From Lineus longissimus (taxonomy: Eukaryota > Nemertea > Pilidiophora > Heteronemertea > Lineidae), in NCBI RefSeq assembly GCF_910592395.1, contig NC_088313.1, positions 436,501-500,500 on the forward strand: 64,000 nt of DNA, written 5' to 3'. A program made the position numbers and the translations under genes. Position 1 is the first letter of the stretch, and every line of letters begins with the position of its first letter. Below are positions 39,801-51,800 of this stretch, piece by piece. A model generated the notes under the pieces. The model was not told where the DNA came from. It saw nothing but the letters and a program-made list of their open reading frames with translations, and searched no databases.

Positions 39801-42800
39801 GAATTTGATCAAATTTAACTAAACACATTAGATGCTGGAAATATGTCGCTGAGCGCTACTGTTTTTGTCGCAAGATTTCAGGGCGCTGATCATCAAAATA
39901 TGATTTTCTGACTGACCTAATCTGGTACTCTGTGGGCATGTTCTTGAGCAAGGAACTTTACCACAGATATCTTGCCTCAAATGATGCAAGAGAGTAACTG
40001 ACCAATTATGGCAAAATATACTGACAGGGCATTCTTACATCAGCAACATTTGCTTAACTTATAGACTACAAGTTGCACATGAATGATTAATCAGCTACCA
40101 ACATCTGCTTGTGGGAAATGTAAATAAAGGACCCCAGATTGGACTTTGGATTTTGTTTTCACTGGCAAACAACAGCACCATGTAACAAGATTGAAATTAA
40201 TAACAAGGTAATTGACCTGATAGTGCAGTAACAATGGTTGGCCTGTACCCCAAGCCCGTGCCTAGTTGTTTATAGCCAAAATTTAAGATTTTTCTAAAAT
40301 CCAGTTGAATCTCTTTGTAAGGAGATCATTTGGGAGCAAAATCACTGTCCCTAAAAGATTCACAGGGAGGTTTCAATCAATGTAGCAGTCGTCTTATCAA
40401 TACTGCTTCTGAAAGCTACAATCCGACTCAAAAATACGATAAAGCTCTAAAAACCCTTGAGCTGTGTCCAGTACCCATGTCTCCCTGCCATGAGAACCGA
40501 CAAATCTACCCCCTCCACTCACTGTTTGCTTTCCCAATAAACCCCAACAAAGATGAAGTACCACAACGTCAACAGAGGCCACTTTGGTGCAAAAACAAAT
40601 CTGTCCCTAAAGCTTTATTAGCAGCTTGATCTGTCTCCCCTGACAGCTGGCTCCACCAACTTGGGCCAACATTACGTAAGACGCCGTCACACGAATTGTA
40701 AGGGTTGAAATATCAAACCTGTGGGTCTAAAACTTGGATTCAAGTTAAATTGGGCAACAGCATTGCAGATAATTGTATCAGCCAAGGTCGAGATACAGTA
40801 CGATCCATCTGTCTCGGATTTACTCACTTGTGCAACAATCTTCAAACTGACACCAGCTTGCCATTCTCATTCCCCTCTGCACAAGTCTTTTTAAATATTG
40901 GACGTTATCATTACCAAAAGGCAGAATAGAACTCTAGTAATGAAAGCATAAGTCTACTCCAGAACTATTTGTAGCCACTGTGTTATTAACCTAAGTCCCA
41001 AACACTCGGCCTAAATTTATATCAAGTGTACCATCCTACTTTCCTCCCCAGTCAATGAGGTAATATCTTATTAAAAGATGACAGGCGCACAAGTCTTGAA
41101 TTCACAATCACCAGCCAAAGAGAAAGCTGAGTCAATATCTCTAAGCCAGGGGACTATATCTGTCAAGGGTTGATTTGAGCAACGCCAGAAGCCACGGAAG
41201 GGATCAGTCTTTTCAGCTGAATGATCGCCCCATTTCAGAGGTCCTTCCCTTCAGTTCAAGTAGGCCAGCATGAGAGCCAAACTACCATCTTTGATAGAGT
41301 CACCTTGGTTTCCAGCTCAATAAATCATTGAAAGTCAAATTCAAGCATTTTTAATCAAATCTCTCTCCTTATTCACTTCAGGTGGAGCTGCCGAAATTCA
41401 TCGACTTGAAAAAACACTATCCTGGCTATGCGCAATACGGAGGCCATTATCGAGACCATGACATCATCAGAGTGACGAAAGCTCACGCAACGTCAGTGCC
41501 ACACTACACATCCGCTTTAAGACTATCATACGCCCTCAACAGGATCGGAGAAGTGCACTCTATTGGTGCAAACAGACAACAATTGGAGCAAAATAACTTA
41601 GAATCTTTCACTGGAGCTCATGGAGTAAAATATATTCAGGATCCTATTGTGTTTGGGCCATATTTAGATCTAAAATATAAATCTCCAGTGGTTATAAAGC
41701 CGGATGGGAAGGACCGCCAGATGATTATTCTCAATTTATACGGCCGTCAAGGCATAGTAAGATTAGCGACATATAAGTATAAAACTGCTGATGCACATGT
41801 TGCATTGTGGGACTGTGACCACTTTCATGAGACGAGAGACTGGAGCTTATATCGACATTTAATAGCTGTGGAATTCTGGGAGTCACCAGGTATGTATCAC
41901 TACCAACACCATCAGCTCTTAAGCCCTCATACAACTTAGAGCAGACTCCACCTCATCTGCTTCAGACCTGCTCCCTTATGAAGAATAGAGAGGAATACTG
42001 GCCAAAGGACTCCACCCTAACCACAAAGCTCTGAGACTCTGTGACAGAACTCTAACTCCATCCACCTTATAATCTTAATGGTCATCTTCTAGTACTTTCT
42101 GTACATTTCACATGGCCTTTTCTTGATGCAGACAACTGAAAATACTAATGTTCCTGTATTTCATTTCAGATTCATCCTGTGCCGAATCTAAAGAAGACTT
42201 AGCCATTCTGAAGCGGCCATTGCGGCATTCAAGGAAACCACATCGTCGACGTCACAGCAAGCGATCATCGCCAAAACTTGCAGATCTCCCGTCAGAGGAG
42301 TGAAGGACTCTGGGATACAAATAACTGAACTTTACCCAGCGGTGCATGCCATTCCTTTCTTCAGAGCAGGAAATATGTTCAAATAATATCAAACATTATG
42401 GAAACAAAGGCAATTTTCTTAACCTCAGAGATTAAAAACGTGAGACAAATTGTTTGGATGAACGAATCAATGCCAGTGATAATTTCACACATTATTTGGA
42501 AATGACCTCAAGTATGAGCCCACCCCATGACGTCAAACTCTACAGACTCTTCAAATAAAATGTCATATATAGCCTGATCGGTGTTATTTTTTGGGGTTAG
42601 TTCAAATAGCTGAATGTAGGCATAGCATATTCTTTAAAGGCAGCTTTAAATGCACAAGCTGTATACGCACAAAGTGTATTGGTTTACATACGGTAAACAC
42701 TGGTTTACATATGGTAAACACTGGTTTACATACACTGTTAACTGTAACCGCCAAATTTTCGTGCGGGTCTTGTTTTCAAGTATTTCTGAAAAAAAAATTT

Positions 42801-45800
42801 CTTTACAATTTTTATTTTTCAAAAATTTTTTTTTGGCTGACTACCTGATTTCAAAAATTGCTGTGAAAAAAAAATTTCTTCACAATTTTTATTTCGTAAA
42901 TTTTGCAATTTGCGAAGATTTCTGAAAAAAAAAATTTTTTTTTACAATTTTCATTTTCAAGAATTGAGATTATTTCGCAGCCATTTAAAATAAAAACTGT
43001 GAAGAAATTTGTTTTTTCAGAAATTTTTGCCAATTGCAAAATTAACGAAATTCCCATCGCGAGTACAATTTAACGCCAACCAACACAAACCAGTCTAGAG
43101 ATGTCGATTTATGAACAATTTTGACGGTCCATTATAGGTATGAGTATGGTATTTATGAGTACATGATGTTCACGGCTGTGTTTCCATCACACATGATTTC
43201 AACTACATGGACTTGGCACACTAGTAAAATATCCCAAGTGCCCTTGTCAAATTGTCAAGACTGGTGGAGTATCACCGTTGTTCAAACTCAGAATATCAAA
43301 TAAGTTTAATGCACAATTGGTGAACGTATCATATGGCTAAATCGAGACATTGGTAAAAAACTTGTTTCAAATAATAATAAAGTAGCGCTTGTCAGGGTGA
43401 CACTTGTTTTCATAAGGCTAATCCCCCATGCAACACTTTTCTGATACATTGATGATTGTCAACTTATTGTGGCCCAACAGAACTGGTCTTCTAAAAGTCT
43501 AATCACTGACCTTATCATGATTTTCTAATTCATAATAACTGTGAGAAACTGACCAAATGGTGCCAAATTATCACTTACTTAGAATGTCTGTATGCCCAAA
43601 TCATTTTGAAAGGTACATGTAATTGAAACTGGAAAGACTTTCTTTAAAAATCGATTGAACACCATCATTTCAGAGGTGAAGGATTAGTACAGTTTTTGTG
43701 CAGTGTGGGAATGGGTATAATGTAATACTAAGCTGAGGAGTACAGATCTGAACATTGTACATAAATATGAAGATATTTGCATGTTTTTTGTATGTTGTAA
43801 CTTTATCAAAGATGGTTACTCTGAATTGTAAGTTGGAGTGACCACATAACAGGAGCAGATTCAGAGAGGCGAGGGGGGGGGCAGAAAGATACAACCATTC
43901 ACCTTTTTGGAATGCCCGACTCATCTTTTTCGGTTATCTGGATCTGTGAAAAGTCTACTTGGATCTTATGAAGATTTATTAACATTATTTCGATTAAAAT
44001 AAAGTATATTATACCTATTTATTTAAGAAAATTGTAAAAATGATTGGGTGAACCCAACTACACCATAATGTGTTCACTGTAGGGAAATGAAGAGAAACAT
44101 TAGAAAACAGGCCATAACTTTAGTTACATTTTCCATGGCCAGGTGGCAGTAGTATCAAGACTGATGAGATTTTTATATGATTTAAGTGTACAATGCTTTA
44201 TAGTAACTTGCTTGTATGTAGTCAATATGTAAATAAATATATGTGTCATTCAACTCGGTGTCTTCTTTGAATAATTCAATAGATCCTGGAGACCCATGAG
44301 CTTGAGACTACAAACACACTGACAATCCACAACCAAACGTCAGAGAGTGATACCTTTCTATTAAGGACACCCTCAAGATTTGACCTTTCATCAAACTACA
44401 TCATGTTTTACGAAACCAAAGGAACATACCTTTCACTTCCAGACAGACTCAGCCTCTCCGACCCGGATAAATTCAGCGATAAATTCAGGCCCGCTCCGAG
44501 GTTACCAAATCTTAACGCAGCCAACTCAATATGACCAACATCACTGAAACAAATATTGAAGTTAAGAACCTTCGTGGAATGTGACAATCTTAGACACAAA
44601 TCTTCAGGATTAAAAGTAGGCCTATGCTGTTAAGGATGACCGAAGCCAACAGCAGCCTCCAAGGTGACAACACCCAGGTCTGTGTAACAACTTAAAAACT
44701 GCCACCTTAAGCAGACGCTCACTGGCAATCAGTACGTGGGATCATGGTCAAGACTCACAGACCACACCTACCTTCCCGTTGTTGGATGCCGACTGACATA
44801 AAATCGATCGCACGGCAAAGAATCTGCCGTAAATATCGAATACAGGAAATTCTCATTGCCGGAGGAGAGTGTGAACTGTTCGACTTTTGGTGAGATTTCA
44901 TTCGCGACATCAACGTTGTCCGTATTCAGTAGACCATATATGTGTTGACATCGGAACGAGCTACAAATGCTGCCCTGAAACACGAAGGACAAATTTCAAA
45001 TTTATCAGAGACCACTGTCACAACAAATGTAAACAAGGCTTAAAGTTGCCAAATTTGGTTATTTTCAATAGACTTAGAGTCAACATTGTGCTGTTATTTT
45101 CAAGCTTTTAAGTTGTTGTTGACACTGATTCACAAAACACCGGCAGATATTTGAAAGTGCTCATAAACAGCTTACGGTTGACTTGGTCAATGCATTCTCC
45201 AGGCACGTCTCCAACTCTTCATGCATCTGAACTAACGACTTGTTATTGCGGGCCGGGTACAACATGGGACTCCCTAGAAATAATAACACATTTATGATAT
45301 ATATTCGTGTGTGACCTACTGAAGCACCCCACCAATGAGGGATATTTGATGTAGTGCCTCACCACAATTATCACGGCGATAAAAATATTGCTTGTCTCTA
45401 AAGATTTTTGGACAATGTCAATTCCTTAACGACTGCGTGAGGCACCCTCTTGTGTCATTCACTTACCTCGAATGGCTGGATTTGTCTCCAGAAACTTCAC
45501 CCAAGGATTATTTTCGTTATCCGGAGGGTCATGGAGGTCTTCATTTTTAAGGTACTGAAAACGTCGAGATGATTGTATTAGTGCTGGCAAGGCCTTTACA
45601 TTTGGAGATCTTGCCCTGAACACGGATGATACGATGGTCAAACTGGGGAGATCATGAGGAGAAGAACGATGGTTTTGTTTATCATCAATTGCAGCGATCG
45701 ATTCCAGCGATAAGGCATCCTGTTTGAGGGGTACTAAATTGGCGCAGACAAGTGTACTAATCAAGAGTCACATCAATTCTTAACTCATGAAGTCACATAC

Positions 45801-48800
45801 CTGTCCAACTTTTTCCAGTTTGAATCCTGGTTTCTTTCCCTCATTAAAATTACCATCGTCGTCAAATTCCTCTTGGAAGTGTTCCTTGAGGAACTCAGCA
45901 ACGAAGTTGAACAGTTGTTGGGTCATCTGGAGAAAAGACGGAGTGGTCAAGTGAACGTTGGTATCTGGTTGAAATGCTGCTCAATATAAAAGAAGAAATA
46001 ATGAAGAGCAGAAACTGAACTACATGTTCTTGACCCTGACGACAGAGTGCACCAAGTCAGTCAATGATTTAAATTTCACATCCAAATGATGTCTTCTGCT
46101 GCAACTCACAACAGTTGCACTTGGAGTCAAATCAGATGAGGTCAACTGGACCGGAGAGGTTTTTAAGTATCAAACTCTTCTGGTTACACTTTACCTTATT
46201 GAGCTCAGCCGGGACTGGTTCATCAGACAATCTCTGGATGACTGTAACATGAGAAGATGAAAAAGCTGTGTTCATCGACAAAGTAGAATATGGAGGTCGA
46301 ACCGTGTCTTTTAAGCGCCCTGCAAATGAGCAGTCTTTGTCACTTTGAACTGCAGTCATGATTGCATGCGATAAAATCAATGTTTTGTAGTGTTCGTCGC
46401 AGACTGGGTCCCAAAATGAGATTAAGTAGAACCCAACTCAGCACAGTAGTTTTTGCACAGTGGCCAAAAAAGACAGTGACATTTACTTATGAAACCCACT
46501 GTAGCATGACTTTGAAATGTGAATCTTACCAACATACAACCACCTGAAGAATGCCTTGAAATTTTTCATACTGCTGTCAATCACCCTGAAAAATGATAAA
46601 AATTGAGTAAAATTGTGTTCTGTGGAATTCAATATTATTGTTGCAGCTAAGTCGCTTCCCACTCAAGTTTGGCATGGAACATATAAAAGACAGGTCATTA
46701 ATTGCGACTACAAAGTTCTTATCACATAACTAATATGTGCAGATGTAATAAACACTGCTGGAATGAATGCATCTTTTCATCTCCTTGTAAAACCTGTCTG
46801 GTGCTGCCATCTTCAAACACTATCTGAAACTACCATTCTAAGCTTTCCAAAGAGAACGGATGCATCAAGGCTTGACATTTATTTCTACAAATGTTGTTTC
46901 AGCATAGCCTGAGCAAAACGTTAGGTAACCATGAATACTTACAACTGCAATTCACAAGCCTTTAACAAGAATGATCCAGTACATGAGATCCCTGCTTGTA
47001 GACTCTCATTCGACAAACCAAGGACACCAAATTTCTCCTCCCACTGCGACATACCAGAGAGGTCACCAAGATGATACATGACCGCCTGGCCAACACTGAA
47101 ATAGAAGGTTGGTAGTGAAAATACAGTGGAACTTTTGGGAAATTTTTCCGAATTTTGAACTTATGAAAAGTTCAACAATTTCGGCGGGAAAACTTAATCT
47201 TGCATTTTTTTTCATCTGTAGCATGACAAATTTGCCGCAATTGTTGTATTTTGACATTTGGTGTCCCAAGAAGACAGCCATATAGGACAATTCACTTACT
47301 TCTGTAGTTGCTTTAGGACCAGTTTTTGTATATTAGAGTATGACGTCTCGATGGAATGACCCAGCTTCTTTAGACCTTTTTCAGTCAGATCTTGTAAGAG
47401 GAACGTCTGTAACTCTTCACTGAAAATAATACAACAAAGGCTAAGTGCCACCACCATATGGGCCTAGTGATTCCTTCTTTACCAGACCTTTTTAGTTTAG
47501 ATTTCATTCCAAAGCAGTTGAGGGGTCAGTTGTGTCAGATCACTGTTTGCAAAGTGAGGCAGGACATCCACACTCGATGCAAGTCACAGCATAAAACATG
47601 TCGAAAATGATAGGTAGGGCTCATACCCTTGGTTACAAACATCGTTCAAAGGCGGCAGCACTGTGACTAAGTGTGTATCAAGTGAAAAGTAACGAAGTGT
47701 ATGTACCACTCTCTGAGTGAGTTGTGCAGTAAGGGTGTTGTTTATGTACCGCTCTGCGGGTCAAAGGACGTGAAAGGGTTAAGAGGCTCTATAAGAGTCA
47801 GAGCCTGCTCACCTTGGTGTGCCAAACATGAGCAGCTCCAAGAAGTCATTGCTGACTGTCCCACTTGCCATTTGCTGAAAGAAACAAGACAAGTATGATC
47901 AGATGAGCGCAGTCCACCCAGTCTAAGGTAGACAAGAGGAAATATGAGTATTTGAAGAGTGGTCAGATCTGATCAATGGTTTTACTTGATGAGTGGTCCA
48001 CCTACATATTTTTTCTCTGCGAACTTCAATAATTTGGAGTCCATGGTCCTGAGGATGTCTTCCCATGCCTCAGACATCTGTTTGATGGTTGACTGGAGAT
48101 ACTGAAAGAATGAAGGAGGTCATGACACATCTGATTTAAACTACAATCCACAGTGGCCGATCCAGAAATTTCGGAAAAGGGGGTTGCAACTGGATCTAGA
48201 GAGCTCAGATGTGAACTTCGGGTGATCTTGAAAACCTTGGGGCTCCTTTCCAGAAAAAATGGGAAATTTCAACATCAAATAGGTATTTTCCAGACATGCT
48301 GAAGCAGGCCCAGGCATTTCAAAGAGCACTCACCCCAAGCAAGGTAGAAATCTGTCCATATTTCAAGGCCAGCAGGCTGAGCTCAGTATGACGAGAGGCC
48401 AATAATGACGTATCGTACTGAAAATGAGATGCAGAGATTTAAGTGACGAGTGTACACAATGAGCAATATTTCAGATGTTATCTTGGTAATCTGGTTTGTT
48501 CCTCTTCAGTTGTCTACTGGTGGCATTTAGGCTCATGTTCTGCATGATACGCATTTTGCAGTGATAGTCACAAATGACGAGATAAAAGTTGCCTTAAGAT
48601 ATTTTGAGAGGCGGGTTAGCAACGTACCACAACTTGATAAAGCTGCTGATCATCGCCATGGAGGACGGCTGTCAAGGCCTTCAGATCCTTGGAGAGAGCC
48701 ACACTCAGGACACGACACACCTGTACGTCACCTGGGATCACCACATCCACACATCCTATCGGGAAGATACCGTAGGCATACAGCATGATCTGTCCTGTCT

Positions 48801-51800
48801 GGCTACCAACAAGCAGCACGTTTAAACTGAAATCAACATGAAATAATCCTTAGTGGCCTTACTTTTTACACCCAAACTTCTGACTGATTTGGAAAGGAGT
48901 GAATTGACCAGACACTTTTCAAGTGCATGTACTAAATCTGAATTCCAAAAGGTTTGTGATATACATGTGCGTCAACTGCCCAAGGAATTCTACAATGAAA
49001 ACTTGTCACAATTCAATCTCGGCAGTTATCTGAAAGTCAATAAAACGATAGTCCCTTACTCGGTTTGTCCTTTTAACTTTTTCGAGTCTTCCACCACATC
49101 TTCACTGCAAGAATAATTAAGAAACCTCAGCAATACAATCCAAATCTTCAAAATTGTGCCAAAAACGGTCTAAAAATCTTTGGAACGATTTCTCAACATC
49201 CTCCAACATTCAACAGATAAACTCACCTCTGACTTTTGTTAAGATTCCCAAAACTGAAAAATAAAGACACAGCTTTAGCAAAAGGTCAAGTTTGTATAAT
49301 CAATCATTCTAGGCCATAATGTGTTCATGAATGATGTAAGTCTAATACAAATTACCGTATTTTACATCTAATAGTATTTTTCTGCATTAGAACATTACCA
49401 AATATTGAGGTGAATTTACCTTTTATTCAGCGACGGTAATTTTGGTAAAAACTGCGTAGATTTGTCCTCGAAGAACCCTTTCTTACTCTCGGCGCCCTCA
49501 GATACCTCTTCCACTTTTTGAGGGAACTTGCTGATCCACGTCAAAGCGGTCACATGACCCACATTCGCCAGTGTGTGTAGGACGTCGGAGTTCTCAACAT
49601 CGACCAGGAGAACTCGACTTGAGCTGTACCCGACGGCCAGAACTAAAACGACAAGAATGATGTCGAATCATGAAGACAATATGATCGCCAATTTTTATGC
49701 CTCCTTAAATTTTAGGGATTTGCTGACTTTGCTATCTGCTACAGGTTATACTGTTTTTTTTGAAAATACATGTAAATATTGATTAGAATCTTGCCACTGG
49801 CACCACTCAAACAAGATTTTGATACAGCTTTCTGAAATTTTCTCAGCTTTCCAAAAGACTACGTATTTGTTGAGGGGGAATTTCTTCCAAGTGTCTCAGC
49901 TTAGTAGCAACACCTTTCCTCTGATTCTAACAGTCAACAAACTGCAACGAAATGAAGAGAAAAGAAACAAACACCTGAGAAGTGACTCAGTTTTAGGAGG
50001 ATAATGGACAATTATTGAAATGTTTGCAAAGTGATCATGACTTGGTCACATTAAGGAGAAGAAGAAGAGAAAAGCCCCAGGCAGGGTGTGGTGTGAACTG
50101 GTAAATAAACACACCGACTTTAAGAGAAACTGCATCAAGTTTGTTATGGTTTCTGGCATTAAAACAATGGAAAAATAGTTAGTACTGTGATATTATTCAA
50201 AGCCACACCGGGGCATGTTTTCTGGGCATTTGGGACAAAAAGGAAATCATTAGAAAAATAGAACTTCCCTCACCGAAAGGCAGTGCACTGAAAATGACTG
50301 CATCACACTGCTTTTGACTGAAACCCCCACTGCATAATGACTGTCTTAGGCATATCATTTTTTCTTAATGTTTTAATACCACTGATTTTGACTGAAAGAC
50401 CACTGCAAAGCACTGCCACTTGCATATCATTATGAACGACGTATTTCAAAAACACTGCTTTTGACTGAAGACCACTGATTTCCACTTCTCCAACTCTGAT
50501 CGAAACCCGTGGCATTTTCAACATGACTGAAAACCACTGCTTTATGACTGGTGAGATTAAGACTTGATGGCAGTGTAAAGCAGTGGTAATTGCAGTCAAA
50601 TTCAGTGTTAAATATCACCCATAATGCAACCTGAGACAGGAAGCTTATAAGTTTGAATTTGATAGTCAAACATTCAAGAAATCATGGTAGCTCTTCATAT
50701 TTCTCGATATTTACCCGAATTTCAATATGAGAAGAGGGGAGTTTTAGTCAGTTTGAAATGGAACACATAGGAGCCAAATGAATGCAAAAAGGGTAATCTA
50801 GACAGACACTGAAGTTGTATTTTCAGCAAATCAAGAAGGCTGTAGGCCCTATAGGTGTTGTAATGCATGCATACACTGCAAGATATCTGCATGTATCTTC
50901 ATGCATCTACTGTAGGCCCTATAGGTGTTAATTGTAATGTATGCATACACTGCAAATTATCTGCATGGGAGCTCAATACACATCAATCAGTAGATCATTA
51001 TTCTACAGGCCGCGCGTGCAGTTACTTTATTTGGACGTCAATTTGATCTAGCTTCAATCCCTGACATCACTGACAGTAGCTATGTGCCATGTGTCGTTTC
51101 AATTGTCTAGTAACCCCATCTGATCACTGTCATTATGACAAAGTTTGCAATGACGTAGGTCAAGGACGTGAATTTGTCATCTTTTTACTGTGTCACGTCA
51201 TCATGCAATGGCGATGTCCTCTATTTGTGCAGATGACGTCATCACTGCCATATTGGACGCAAACAGGACAGCAAAAGTAACAGTTCGCTAGAAGTTTTTG
51301 CTTTTTCGAACAATTTCTTTGGTTGTCATCAGCACAGGGGGGTCACGTCCCCCAAACCTCTCTCGGCATCCGTGCCTGCATGCCATTAAATAAATTATTC
51401 ATATTAACACTGAAAATGACTGCTCCCTCCAAGAGGTTTTGGAAATGGCAGTCAAAATCAGTGGTGTTTCAGTGTGGATTCAGTGTGCTGCGAAATATTT
51501 AAATTAACACTGAACCCCACTGCCAGCCCTGTGCATGATGCATAGTGGGGAGTCATTTTCAGTGTCAAAAGCAGTGGAAATCAGTCAGCCTAAATATTTA
51601 AATGAGCACTGCTTTTGACTGCCTTACCACTGATTTTGACTGTCTTACCACTGCTTATGACTCCCTAACCTTTATTTTTGATTGCTGTAACTGTATGCTT
51701 TGGTATTGCGTGACTGAAAAACACTCCCTATGACTGCTTTCCACTGATTTCAACACTGCCATAAAAATGTGAGGTAACACTGCAACCTGACTGAATCCTG

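Larger units (their letters stand above)
34898..41381. other. Intron 1 of the dae4-like gene, no further exon seen
   Basis: A 6.5-kb intron, also inside ANAPC4 intron 17. It holds an AT-rich MITE-like block (36979-37243), a 13-C run at 36873-36885 and a 24-bp minisatellite (39315-39630). An additional small coding exon cannot be excluded, but direct joining of exons 1 and 2 keeps phase. Confidence 0.45.

Noticed and set aside
41382-42303. Bacterial contamination as the source of the Tae4 domain
   Set aside because: The coding sequence is split by GT-AG introns with matching phases, followed by a eukaryotic poly(A) signal, and lies within an ANAPC4 intron.
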